A stretch of DNA of 23,537 nucleotides from Oppiella nova. Lineage: Eukaryota; Arthropoda; Arachnida; Sarcoptiformes; Oppiidae. The translations under genes were made by a program, and so were the position numbers. The DNA is taken from assembly GCA_905397405.1 (NCBI GenBank), contig CAJPVJ010000398.1, forward strand, positions 2,931-26,467, in the 5' to 3' direction. Within the stretch, counting starts at the first letter, position 1, and each line of letters starts with the position of its first letter. The notes below the pieces were generated by a model. That model had not been told where the DNA came from. It did no database searches and saw only the letters and a program-made list of their open reading frames with translations. This document shows positions 10,961 to 22,600 of the stretch, piece after piece.

Positions 10961-13889
10961 TTTAAGAATTAAGTCAATATTTTCTTTGTTTGTTTTAAAA
11001 CAAATGCATACAAAGGTAAACTATTTCTAATTTTAATTTATATTTCATTAGTGACATATTCTATTGATTTTAGTATTAAAACCTTAGTTAATGTCATTTA
11101 CCTTAAGATTGATTTTTTATTTTTTTGTTTTGCGAATGCATTTGAATGTTATTATTTATTTCAAGTGAAAGCTAATATAATTATTTCCATATATTATGCA
11201 ATAAAATTTATTTCTATCAATAAATCTGTGGCTTTATTTATAGTAAGGAACGTATATTTGAAATCATTGGACAATATATTGTTTTGAAACAAATACAAAC
11301 ACCAGCCGCCAGTTCCCATCAATGGCTTTCTATACGCTATTGATTCACTAATTTATTGTATTATTGTTTATATGAATACTGTACTAGAATATAAGTTACA
11401 CTCATTAATAAACAATTGTAATTAATGTTAATTAGAATCGATTTCATTACTCTATCATCAAAAAATAATGTATTCATCTGATTATCCTAACTTTGAAATT
11501 ATTATTCAAAACTCATTGAAAATCCATTTCCAGCGAAAGACTTATACGAAAATGAGATTAATTTTCGTGTCATTGAAAATGTGAGAAATGTATAAAGTTG
11601 TGGAAATTATGTATTTTTAGACAAAACAGATGTAGAATATCAAACTAATTGAATATCAAAAAAGTAAAAATTAACTCAAATTTATAAAAAGCACTCGTTT
11701 TTGGAGATGTTTTGCATGAATTGCATCGAAATAATAACGACGTTATGATATATTAACGTTTATCACGCCTTAACTCATATACACACTGACTGTAAGCCAG
11801 GCATTTGAATGGTCGACCACTGCTATAATGAATTGAATTGAATTGCTGTGAAATATATGCGTTTAGTTGTGGAATAATTTTAATTATATGTCCCAAACCC
11901 TGCTCAATACGAGTCCTCCAAATGCCGTAAATGAGTTATAGTTGTTATTTCCGGCTATCAGTTGATGCAACCATTTATAAGGCCTCGTGTGAGAAGTTTT
12001 TCACAATTTTTTATGTTTTAAAAAACTTCTACAATAGTCATAAAATTAAGAATTAATGGGGACACTAAAAATGTCGCTGAATGTTGTCAAGTAAACTCAA
12101 ATACACTTAATAACTAATTTGCATAATAACAAAATAGGTCTTACATTGTATTAATATGGATGCCTTGATTGTGAGTGTTAATTACATGATATCATATGAG
12201 GTATCAATTGAGTGGAAATGTGTATCAGTAGATCTCAATCGTGATTGTGGTCTGAAAGCAATGCATCAGATTATATAAACATATAATACTAATAGTATAT
12301 TACATTATAAATAGTAATGTTTTGCATGCATTAGCAGATAGTTTGTGGCTCACAATTGTCTGCCTGTGTATTATATTGTATTGTATTGTATGTCGAGATC
12401 AGTGAGAGTTTAAATGCACGCAAAATGTATTTATTTCAAAGCCAACAACAGTGGGAACTGTCTGTCAAACTGGTTGTCATACTATTTCTCTCTTCCATAT
12501 CCATTGCCTTATTATAATCACTGACCACTCATTCACTTTTTGCTTTTCCTGTCATTTATTGCCAAATAAAACATTTGATACAATTTTACTCAACTTATAA
12601 ACAATAATAGGATATAAATCTCTGTTGAAACGGAAATAAACACTGTATAAATAACCAGACATTATTCATAAAATGCATTATTTGATAAAATACATATTAT
12701 ACGCTTACTCTAAATTGATTTTACTTGAAACACAAAATGTAATATAAGTTATTATCTTATTATTTGGGATATAATGATATGCTTTAAAAATGATATAACT
12801 TTTGTATATAATGTGCCATAAATATAAAGAGAAAATAAAAATACAAACAAAAGTAAGAGTCATATGGATGAGAGACAAAGAGTGAAGTAACTTATGAAGA
12901 TATATGGACTGAAGACAATGTCATTGATATAATGGTAATGTTTGTGATGGGAATGAATTAAAATTCAAATAAAATAAATATATTGATTGATAATCAAGGA
13001 AATGTACGCATTTATGTCAATATCGTGAGCACTCTTACTATGCGTTTAAATATACCGTATATTAGAGTCAATGAATGACACGAAACACATCAATGTTTCA
13101 TTCATATGTTTTTGAACTGGACTTGACTTTGGATATGAAAATATATTGTATAATTTGCACATTTGTCTAGCACTCATTTGATAGTTACAATTGTCAAATA
13201 ACACTACCAGCAAAGTATTTATTTGTGTGCTCAGGCACATTATTGTTTCTATAGTAGATAGATTATGCTATTCAAACAGCAGCTATTGTAACTATTTTTC
13301 TATATAAATTACAAACTATGAATTAATTTAAATTCATAGAAACTCATCAAATATTCATTCATTCAATTTAGAAAATATGTTACTTGACTAATTTTCACCT
13401 TATTTATTTATTGCTACCAAGTAAAATTCATTGAAAGTTAATTTTGAGGCAATTCTTTATTTACAGTCATAATACAGAATTATAAATCAAATAAAAAGTA
13501 AAATGTTGGAAATGCATTGAATTGGTGTTATTATAAAGTGATGTTAAGATTATAGTGAGCTTTGAATGAATGGGTGATAATGGAGTGGATGTGTTGTGTT
13601 ATAGCGTATGGTTTGATGAGAACAAACACTTCGCAAACAGTGATGCAGTGTTTGAGCAGTGAATGCATCGATTATAAGGCGGTGTGTAGTGTGTGTTGTG
13701 TAACATAAGCACCAATAGAAAAGTCGATAGTTTTGCATAATTTTGTATTCATAGCCACGCCTTTGCTTCCCACCACTCAATACAAGATTATATTTGGCGT
13801 CAAAAGCATATGAATATAATTGTGAATAAAAATTCTGTCCAAAGAATACATGAATAGCATTGAAGGCAAAGACTTATTATTACACATGA
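10961..13889. other. Gene-poor AT-rich region
   Basis: I see no convincing gene. A small (ATTGT)n-like run lies at about 12370-12390. Short frames such as plus 11051-11287 and minus 13046-13240 encode hydrophobic, low-complexity or unremarkable peptides without recognisable domains. No structured RNA is recognised. Confidence 0.4.
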
Positions 13890-14017
13890 ATATGTGGTTT
13901 GCAGAGTAAATATACACGAAAAATGAACACTAAATCTAAATTATATGATAGTCTCGACTCTACACCGCATTCAACGTTTAATCTGAATGAGAGTTACGTG
14001 TCTTTAATGTCTATTCA
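13890..14017 (+). repeat. Direct repeat copy 1, 128 bp, perfect partner at 14549-14676
   Basis: This segment (atatgtggtttgcagag...ttaatgtctattca) recurs exactly 659 bp downstream. The flanks differ immediately on both sides: 13889 a against 14548 g, and 14018 a against 14677 c. It is non-coding. Its length equals that of the two tandem duplications elsewhere in this window, although their sequences are unrelated. Confidence 0.97.
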
Positions 14018-14315
14018 ACGTAAACACATAATTTAGTTATTTATTTTATTTTTCTAAACATATAAATTGGATTTCACATATCACTTATAATTAAAACAAA
14101 TTTTTGCCCACATGTTTACGTCATATGAGCTTGAAAATAAGATTTTCGGGGCTAATTAATCACCATGCTAATAGTAATAGTTTTGGTGATGTTTTAGTTG
14201 ATTGATTCAAATGTGGCAACCTATTGATAGGCCACTATTTATTTGTGAAATAACTATTATTAATAGTCTGTTAACAATCTGAAAAGCTACATATAATTTA
14301 AGTGGAAATTTCTTG
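14018..14315. other. Unique non-coding sequence between direct repeat copy 1 and the inverted repeat
   Basis: AT-rich sequence with no coding frame. It is the only sequence that follows copy 1 of the 128-bp repeat. Copy 2 is followed by unrelated sequence starting cttgtaatcc, so one of the two continuations may be an alternative allele or a misjoin. Confidence 0.4.
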
Positions 14316-14552
14316 ATATCTGTAGTGGGAATATGAAATCAACACATCGATATATTCATTATAATCTTTTATACTACGTGCTGTAGTCATAAAGCTTTAA
14401 AATGTTAAACATACTGTATTATTTTCAACATTAAATCATATATTTGTATGACTAAACAAGCAACATTTTAAAGCTTTATGACTACAGCACGTAGTATAAA
14501 AGATTATAATGAATATATCGATGTGTTGATTTCATATTCCCACTACAGATAT
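14316..14552. repeat. Perfect inverted repeat: 91-bp arms, 55-bp loop
   Basis: The arm 14316-14406 is the exact reverse complement of 14462-14552, with loop 14407-14461. The right arm ends in atat, which is also the first four bases of the 128-bp direct repeat copy 2 (14549), so the two structures overlap by 4 bp of microhomology. There is no target-site duplication and no transposon-like terminus. A transcript would form a 91-bp perfect duplex that could feed an RNA-interference pathway. A template-switch event or a fold-back amplification chimera would give the same sequence. Confidence 0.97.
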
Positions 14553-14676
14553 GTGGTTTGCAGAGTAAATATACACGAAAAATGAACACTAAATCTAAAT
14601 TATATGATAGTCTCGACTCTACACCGCATTCAACGTTTAATCTGAATGAGAGTTACGTGTCTTTAATGTCTATTCA
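14549..14676 (+). repeat. Direct repeat copy 2, 128 bp, partner at 13890-14017
   Basis: An exact second copy that begins inside the last four bases of the inverted repeat's right arm. After it the sequence continues as cttgtaatccgatt, unlike the continuation of copy 1. This shared segment with two different exits is what a branch point in an assembly graph looks like. It is also compatible with a complex template-switch rearrangement. Confidence 0.97.
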
Positions 14677-16506
14677 CTTGTAATCCGATTACTACTTAAA
14701 ACACACGGCATTTGTCAACACTTATTGTTGTCGATCGACTTGTAATAGTAATCGTGTGAACCATTCAAACAAACTTTGGTTTCAATTATTGCCTATTATT
14801 TCATAAAACATTATATCTGTTAAATGATTAGTAAAAGATACGAATTGAGTTAATTGACTGTAATAACAATCCGTACGACTGGTAAGTCATCGCTATTCAC
14901 ATACACCCTGTGCTCACAATTGAATGAATTGACACTTTTTTCACTTACTTTCTCCTAATTAACTCAATCGCCTTAACCTAAGGCTACGCACAACACATTT
15001 ATACAAAACATTACTATACATGCAAACCATGCAATACTTTACTATCGCTAAAAAAGTATGTGCCAACTTTATGGCCTCAACTTTATCATTTAAACCTATA
15101 AATTAAAAATCACCAATTCTAAACGAAAATATTTTTAACTGTACAAATTAACCGCTAATATATCATTTAGTGCTTGCGTATAGAATACATATGCAGTAAT
15201 TTTAAAATTAACAAGTAAAAATAATTAAACAATTATCTCATTATTCTTGATATGGATTTAGTATAAAGTTATATGAAATACGTATACTTTTCTAATATCC
15301 ATTAATCATGTACAGTATTACTCTATAAAAACAAAAGTTCAATGATTTGATATAAGAATACAACAAAATATGATGAAATACACAGAAATGGTGATAAACG
15401 GGAGTACGAGTGGGAGTGCATCACAAATAATCTGAGTTATTAGTAGTGAATCCAGTGATCATCAATTCCTATTCCCCAATACATAGAGTACTTGAATACA
15501 TGTCTGTCTGTCATTTGAGAATATACTCAATCGGTAGAGCGCTTTAATGGTTGCAAAATATCCACATATTTGTATTTATAGTTCCTCTGATTTGAGCTTC
15601 AATTAGATCTCATTAATAACTTATGTAATGTTATTTAGAAATAAATTATTTTATTCAGTGGTTTCTTATGAACTGAGTTACTTTTCCGCTCACGAAGTTC
15701 TCTAATTATAGAAAACAAAATTCAAAAGTTTGTAATAAGTCCACAGAAAACCAACATTTTTTAGTGCAGTTTTATTTCTTTTGTTAAATAATTCATATTT
15801 ATATAATTAAGAAAATAAAAGTTTATTTATACTTTGGACCATAATTAAAGTGATAATTAACTTTTTCATTGTATTTCAATGTATAGATTTATATTTTAAA
15901 CACATATTTAAAGTGCCAATTGAATTGACTTAATATCATTTCGTATGAACTCATAAATTAAATTATACATTTAATATTGTTGTTTGTTTTAGAGCTAATA
16001 AAATAAAAGCGACTCAAACCTTTTAAACCATGAAATTAATTGTCAATTAAACTATATTTTTAGTCATTTCATACGAAGCATTAATTGTTTATACATTTTA
16101 AGTTTTCTCTGAGAAATTGCCAACAAATACTTTTTTATGATTATATTTATAATTGTATGTTTAATTGTCTAATGTTTTCTCAAGCAAACAACTGAACAAA
16201 ATTTATGGTTTCAATCGTTAAAAATAGTCCTAAAAATCCATCGACTCCTTGACGACTGTTTTTTATATTATTTTTGTTTTTGAATAATTAATTCTGATAT
16301 ATATTACATGCTATTGGGAAAAGAAAAAGGGCATAAAGTCTGCAAATTGTAGGGAAAGGGATGAGTAGAGTGTAGGTATCCCAAGGCTGAAGAGTACATA
16401 TTTTTATTTTATCGCTTCTGCGAACGTATAACTAATACAATAATAGTATGAAGTCTGGGATTAACTCCAGTATTATTAGTTTGTTTTCAAAAAAGGATTA
16501 CGTTAT

Positions 16507-16510
<4 letters not shown>
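14677..16510. other. Gene-poor region; one tRNA D-arm-like fragment
   Basis: I see no gene. At 15524-15543 the sequence tactcaatcggtagagcgc resembles a tRNA D-arm / A box (T-A/G-GCTCAATCGGTAGAGC type). No matching acceptor stem, anticodon arm or B box can be assembled at the right spacing. It may be a tRNA or SINE remnant, or chance. Confidence 0.3.

Positions 16511-16542
<32 letters not shown>
16511..16542. repeat. (TC)n microsatellite, about 32 bp
   Basis: An uninterrupted TC run on the plus strand, the first of five GA/CT tracts within about 3.5 kb (16511-20010). The short frame just after it (to 16773) has no recognisable protein character. Confidence 0.97.
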
Positions 16543-16544
<2 letters not shown>

Positions 16545-17070
16545 ATTATTGTGTGTAATTTTGGTAGTCTTAATGGCCAGACCTATAATTTGTAGTATTG
16601 CTGACGTCCAGACTATAGCCAAACCTGTAATTGGCATAAAACAGAATAATTACTGTAAAGATTCTGGTCATATATTTAAAGTAGTGTTCACTCAATGGGA
16701 TTGCATATACTGTACTAGTAAACAAAGATATTTTGTAAAATTATTTACATTTTCACTAATTTTATATTTGTAGTGTATTTCTGTCATATTATCATTAGCA
16801 ATGATTTTTGACTATTGATATTGTTTTGACGAATTTATGAGTCCTCCCAATGCCTAATAATTGACAATAATTAGGACTTTAAAATTGAGACAATTTGAGT
16901 CTAAAAGAAAACATAATTGAATGGACAAAAAACAGAAACAATGGGAATTGAATGCTGTATTTTGTAAATAATTTGGATGACTGTAGAGTTGCCACCCATT
17001 ATGAAAACACCTCCAATTCGTATACTAACTGTGCTCTCAGTTTCGGTAATGATTGTGTGCACGGAATTAG
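16543..17070. other. Non-coding spacer between microsatellites
   Basis: AT-rich sequence containing one short plus-strand frame (16549-16773, 74 residues, several Cys) with no recognisable domain. I do not call it a gene. Confidence 0.35.
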
Positions 17071-17121
17071 TGAGGGAGAGAGGGAGTGAGTGAGTGAGTG
17101 AGAGAGAGAGAGAGAGAGAGA
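17071..17121. repeat. Compound (GAGT)n-(GA)n microsatellite
   Basis: An imperfect GA-rich lead-in is followed by about four GAGT units, then a GA run from about 17100 to 17121. The same two-motif arrangement occurs in reverse-complement form at 19223-19272. Confidence 0.95.
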
Positions 17122-17571
17122 CCGTTGATTATAATAGGCAGACCACTAATACATACAATCCATGAATATATTTACTACTAATAGGGCCCACAAACTATAC
17201 TATTAGTTTTGTATTAGTTTTTTGTGCTTATTTTATATATTTTTTTGTGAATTAAAAGCTACATACCGTAATTTAGCTGATATTGTTGTTTTTCATAAAG
17301 AATATTATATAGACTTATTTTTCAATTACACCAATTTAAAAAATTATTTCATATGAACATGAATTCAATTTATTATATTTGATTAAAAATTCAATTATTA
17401 TATTAGTTTTCAATCCATTTATTTCTCTCGCAAACCCCTTGAGATTTGTGATTTTAGTTGTGATTAATAAATGAATGTTAAAAAAGTCAGTGAAAGTATA
17501 ATACTGTATATTGAGTGAAATGGTAATCAGTGTGTGATGCTATGGAATGTGAATGCAATTTCATTTTTGGG
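17122..17571. other. Non-coding AT-rich spacer
   Basis: I see nothing gene-like in this interval. Confidence 0.4.

Positions 17572-17599
<28 letters not shown>
17572..17599. repeat. (TC)n microsatellite, 28 bp
   Basis: A perfect TC run. It is followed by a GC-richer patch (about 17612-17700, GTTAGCCGGGTTAATGAG...) that stands out from the AT-rich background. Confidence 0.97.
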
Positions 17600-17604
<5 letters not shown>

Positions 17605-19222
17605 TTATTAGAGGCAACTGTTAGCCGGGTTAATGAGTTCTCGGGTGACTCCTCCCATACAATTGGGTGAGAAAGCAGATGCATATAACGTATACCTGTG
17701 TTCACAACAAACTAATTCTCATTTTGTATTTATTTCTGCTCTAAATTACTTTTAAACGATTAACTGCTAAAAAGTGATTGTATTAGATATGAGATAAACC
17801 AGTGCCGCAGAACACAACCAATTTTATAAATAACTAATACTAACGTTAATATGAAAAACAGGCCAAACATAACCCAACTATAGTGTCGGTGTGTTCTCAT
17901 GAATAGACAATTATAGCAAATTGTTGTGTCGATGATTAGTTTAAATCAAACGTTGGCTCATATGCTATCAAATTATTGAAGTAATAGTAGTCTAATTAGT
18001 TGTTTTAATTTTGGGATAATTATTGCCATTTATACTTTAAAATTGCTTTCTATATGACAACACATTTTCACTGTTCCCATAATAAATGGCTTGTTATTAA
18101 TAATTGAAAAATTATATTTCATTTGCTTTTTATTTATTTTTTTCAGTTGAGGTTTGGGTCTCTCCCATCCTCTTTGCCCCTTATTTAAGAGCTATTTATT
18201 ATATTAAATACAGTTTTATATACATTTAAGTTATGAATTTAAACTAATTTAGTGTAGACTAATAGCCGGGCCATTAGTGTCCGGATGGAAGCAATTGATA
18301 ACAATCTGAAAGTTGTGTTAAAAAGTAAAAGCAAACAAAAAACATGAAATTAACAAAAGAATCAAACATTTTTGAGAGCAAGAAAATTGCTCAAACATTT
18401 AGTTTTTAATTTTACTAAATCTATGACTACTTTAATAAAATGAAAGGAAAAAGTTTTCAGGAATAATAAAACTGTTGACTCCAGACATGGCTGTAAATCC
18501 AATGCATACAAACAGCTGCATTTCAGACCATTTCTGAAGTTATATTTTTGATTGCGATTCACATTTGAGTGGATTTTTATTAGGTTTCAATGACCACCAA
18601 TTTCCAACTAATTCAACATTCAATTGTAAATATCGTAAAAATTGTTTTACAAGTTATCTGTTCGTCTGTTTCTCGCTCATCCCATAAGTCTATCCAAAAG
18701 TAGTAAACTTTTTCTCTTTGTTGTAATCATTTCTGTTTATTACACATTAATTATCAATAAAACTACAATTACTTAGAGTATACTTTTTGGCAGACAGTAT
18801 TTGTTATAATATTCTCCTGTATATGCCGTTTGTTTAACAGTATATTAGAATACTAAAAACAAAATTATTCTTACAACTATTATTACATTTAAATAGAAAT
18901 TTTTATTCACAAAATTATTTATTACATCTGAGAAACAGACTGTGCAGTCCTTTCCCTTTATGACATAACGAAACAAAATTTTATGCAAAAATTATGTTTT
19001 ATAGTTTTTGTACAAATTTTTACGAGTGTTTTATTTTATCGTTTATTTGTGTCTAAGAGACTGCCATTCAATATTATTATTGAATATAATATTTTTGGTT
19101 TATTTTCATGAATGCAATTATAAATATATAAAATTTTAAATAATTTAGTTCTAAGACCGCCCTTTTGTTAACAATATTAGTTGACCACCAAAGTTGCCAT
19201 TTATTTCTGTCTGGCTATTTGG
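17600..19222. other. Gene-poor region
   Basis: AT-rich sequence with a GC-richer patch at its start and a few pyrimidine tracts (for example about 18157-18181). The minus-strand frame 18362-18562 has no recognisable features. I see no gene or RNA. Confidence 0.4.
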
Positions 19223-19253
<31 letters not shown>

Positions 19254-19272
19254 ACTCACTCACTCACTCACT
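19223..19272. repeat. Compound (CT)n-(CACT)n microsatellite
   Basis: A perfect CT run (19223-19250) is followed by about five CACT units. It is the reverse complement in layout of the compound repeat at 17071-17121. Confidence 0.96.
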
Positions 19273-19974
19273 AACTTTAAATCTTTTATAAATATATACG
19301 ATATATAAAATATATAAATTCTGGATAAATATAATTTCTTATGAATCGCTCATTTTATGTATATTTTTGTGTTTAACTATTAACAGAACTTACAGAATAT
19401 TATTGTTATTGTAAATGTCGTTTCAAAAAACTTGTTTTAAAGTATATTTTATCGCCATTTAATCACTCAACATAATAGATATAAAATAAGCAAATATTTG
19501 TTTTGAAATATTTATTATGGTAAAACTCACAAATATAACATTAAAATACAAGAATACATTATTTTTATATAATTTTAATTTTCAATTAAAGATTTCAAGT
19601 TAGTATTGTATCATATTTCCATATATAAAAATTATATTTTAACATATACTATTAATATACTGTATATTTTAGTCTCGAATGGTCATTACCTTAATTTTAT
19701 TATTAAATTTAACTTATTTTAACATAAACTAAATTAGCTAAAAATATGTAAAAATGATTGTGAGCTAATAATTCACAGAATCTCAATGTAATAAATTTGA
19801 TGCAAATAGAAACACATGGATATTGTGTTTATTATTTGAATAATTGTGATGAATCCATGGGTGCAATGGGAAAACACCTTAATTCTAACCTTTATATTAC
19901 AATTGTTGTGTTATATTGTCCCTGTTTCCATGGATTTACGGGCAATAATTTTTCAAATTTTATTATTACTAAAT

Positions 19975-19975
<1 letters not shown>
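19273..19975. other. Non-coding AT-rich spacer
   Basis: A very AT-rich interval with no convincing gene. Two overlapping plus-strand frames (from 19797 and 19846) run into the following CT repeat and gain most of their apparent length from it. Confidence 0.4.

Positions 19976-20010
<35 letters not shown>
19976..20010. repeat. (CT)n microsatellite, 35 bp
   Basis: A perfect CT run. The frames crossing it encode an artificial Ser-Leu repeat, so they are not counted as genes. Confidence 0.97.
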
Positions 20011-20011
<1 letters not shown>

Positions 20012-21543
20012 ACTTGATTGTAACGGAAAGGGCGTAATCGGCATTTGATTCGAGCGCTTCACAAATTAAATGCTTACTTTGTATGCATACTATAGGGTAA
20101 GAATTTCTGTGAATTTATAGTGAAATTAACATTATAATGAAAATGACAAACATTTAAGATTTCTTTTATTTCTTTAATTTAAAAATAATTAAATTGAGTG
20201 ACAATTAAGAGAATATTACATCTTATATATGATTATATAATTATAATGTTGATAACGTGTGCCAATCCTTGTGCCAAACATAGGATGGTATTGTGTGCAC
20301 ACACTTCTCTCATTGTCATAATATTTAAACAGTATTTCAACATAAATGCCAAACATATTCCGTATATTTATTACAATAAAAATTATACGCCATTCAAGTA
20401 TATGTTTAATGCCTTAACAAACAAAAACTACTGTTATTTTGTGCAAAACTCTTCTTAATTACTGCACGCGATTTAAATTAACAGTTTTATATATGGCTGG
20501 AAGGGCTGGCCGCCGGTCCCCGTATAGTATAAGTTAGTCAGCGTTCGTATGGACAGCATTCACTTTCTGACAACAAATATATGCTTTAATTTGTTAATTA
20601 ATTATTATCTTCAAAATGCAATTTAAACACTCCTCAAGAAATTATACTCAAATTAAAGCCTCATTTTATATGCAATTAGGTTTAGGACAATACAATTGAA
20701 TTAACGGATATAGAAATTATGACAATTTACTCAACATTTTAATTACTTTTTAACTTTAATATTGTAATTATTTAAACAAACAAGTTTTGAATATGAAGTC
20801 TTACTTTTATATTCAAATTCAATGTATGAAAGTCTAAAAAATAGTTTATTTTTGTATTGCATATTGATTGCATACTTTCAGTTGACAAACAATTAGATAG
20901 TGGCATTAATTGTTTATTAATTTATATAATATTTATATAAACTTTTAAGTATTCTTAAAGCGACAATAATTGTCAACAAAAATAGCTCTATAAACGAATA
21001 AAACAATTATAATAATGGGTTTGCGTTGGGTTTGACTGAAAACATGATTAAGAAATTTTCCAATCGTTGTGTCAGACCATTAGCAGGACTGTTAGGTTGT
21101 GTTTAAACATTAGATGCAATGATTGCATAATAGTGGGGCTTTATAGTGAGGTGCAAACAAAATAATCCACAAATAATATAATATTATGAAAGTCTGAACA
21201 AATTGGTGAGAAATAACGCATCGATTCTGCATGTGATGGTCGGCCTAAATGAGTGCAATGCGTGCTATGCTTACAGTCCCTCATTGTTTTGGTCAATTGC
21301 CAATGACTATGGGAAGGGAACGGTAGCACTTGCCATGAGTATGTTGCCGGTGATCACTACTTAAAAACTACTCTTTTTATTTTTGATTGCGCTCTGTTTT
21401 TTATAAAAACCAAAATTATATAATAAATACTTTTGTGATGAATTGCACACAAATATATCAAAACGAAACGCATATAGAGAGTGAAGATAACAGTATAGTG
21501 TATAATAGGTATACAAAAACATAGGAATGCCATTCTGTGATTG

Positions 21544-21550
<7 letters not shown>
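20011..21550. other. Gene-poor region with a small GC-rich island
   Basis: Mostly AT-rich. A short GC-rich island at about 20495-20545 (GGCTGGAAGGGCTGGCCGCCGG...) is followed by tccccgtatagtataagttagt (20517-20538), which resembles the 5' part of a tRNA-Asp-type gene. The T-arm and 3' acceptor strand are missing. Another moderate-GC patch lies at about 21210-21350. No gene is called. Confidence 0.35.

Positions 21551-21582
<32 letters not shown>
21551..21582. repeat. (GA)n microsatellite, 32 bp
   Basis: A perfect GA run on the plus strand preceded by the imperfect ggagagaa. The frames that cross it on both strands (Arg-Glu or Ser-Leu repeats) are artefacts of the repeat. Confidence 0.97.
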
Positions 21583-21584
<2 letters not shown>

Positions 21585-22582
21585 CCGGTGCTGTGGAACA
21601 CTGGTAGCTATAGTTTTGTTTTACTGAAAAATAAGCGTAAAAAAGTTGAACAATATTTGAGGCGAAAACAAATGACTGCAAGACTCCTATTTGGCAGCGA
21701 ATTCATAGCAAAAACACTTCTCGTTATAAATTTCTCCCACTTTTCTCTCATAACTAGTGTTTGCAATACGTATGAAGTGTTGTTGCGATTCATTGCGTGT
21801 TTATATAAATTGATGGCAAAGTTTTTTTGCTTCAAAAGTAGTTTTCTGTTGATTATTGCGAAGGAATGAGAGGTAATAGAGTCGACGGTCAGACTCGAGA
21901 CACTCATCTCACAGTTCGCCGGAGTATTTGAGTTGTATTTTGTTGTGTATATTCTATAACACCTTTGAATATACTTTGAAAAAATAATTTTATAAAATAG
22001 TCGATACCCAGCGCTGGAGATGTGTGTCTCTCTGTCTCCGACTCTCTGTACGAGTATTAGAGAAATAAGGATAGAATTGAAAGCAAAGGCAATATATTCT
22101 TAGCGGCATTCATACCAACAATCACTGCAATGATGGATTGGTTTCTAATGAATGCCCGCCCGGCTCTGCCTTCAAGCAAAGCGACCACTTTTCCCTACCA
22201 TTCCCTCCACTTCTTAAGCATTTCTATTCTCTATTCAACGTATTATTCATGTCTTTCTTGAAGAATACGACGATTGAGAGCTGACTATAATAAATGTAAA
22301 GCAAACCATTGCTCTCATTTGGAGAGATCACTCGATGTCTAACCACTCTCTATGTTCATCATTTAATTTTACATCAAATTTGTAAAATTTGTAATTATTT
22401 AGTAATTCAAATGAAAGAAAATAATTTTTAAAACTTCTATACTCTGTACATTATTAATACTATTCTGATATACTAGTATATTTTATGGTGCAATAAAATT
22501 GTTTTAATTTAAAATACTAATCTCTTGATTGAATAATATATTCACTACTAATATGTGAGAAAGATAAAAGAGTTTTAAGCTT
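21583..22582. other. Non-coding region with GC-richer patches; one weak small ORF
   Basis: Patches at about 21877-21925 (GAGTCGACGGTCAGACTCGAGAC...) and 22000-22220 (with GCCCGCCCGGCTCTGCC) exceed the background in GC. Within the latter, an ATG at 22130 opens 43 codons (MMDWFLMNARPALPSSKATT...) ending at 22261. There is no homology I recognise, so this is only noted. A TCAGAC at about 21889 resembles an arthropod initiator, without a supporting TATA box. Confidence 0.35.
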
Positions 22583-22600
22583 AAGAGAAAGAAAGAAAAA

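Noticed and set aside
14316-14552. MITE or other DNA transposon with long terminal inverted repeats
   Set aside because: The flanks (tttcttg and gtggttt) show no target-site duplication. The right end is shared with an adjacent direct repeat, and the arms lack recognisable transposon termini.
21537-21907. Frames on both strands across the GA tract
   Set aside because: Arg-Glu and Ser-Leu repeats from a dinucleotide run keep the frames open. The remainder has no coding character. The same reasoning removes the frames at 7132-7320, 19797-20048 and 22504-22815.
22130-22261. 43-codon small ORF in a GC-richer patch
   Set aside because: It is too short to support without homology or transcript data, so it is only mentioned in the regional note.
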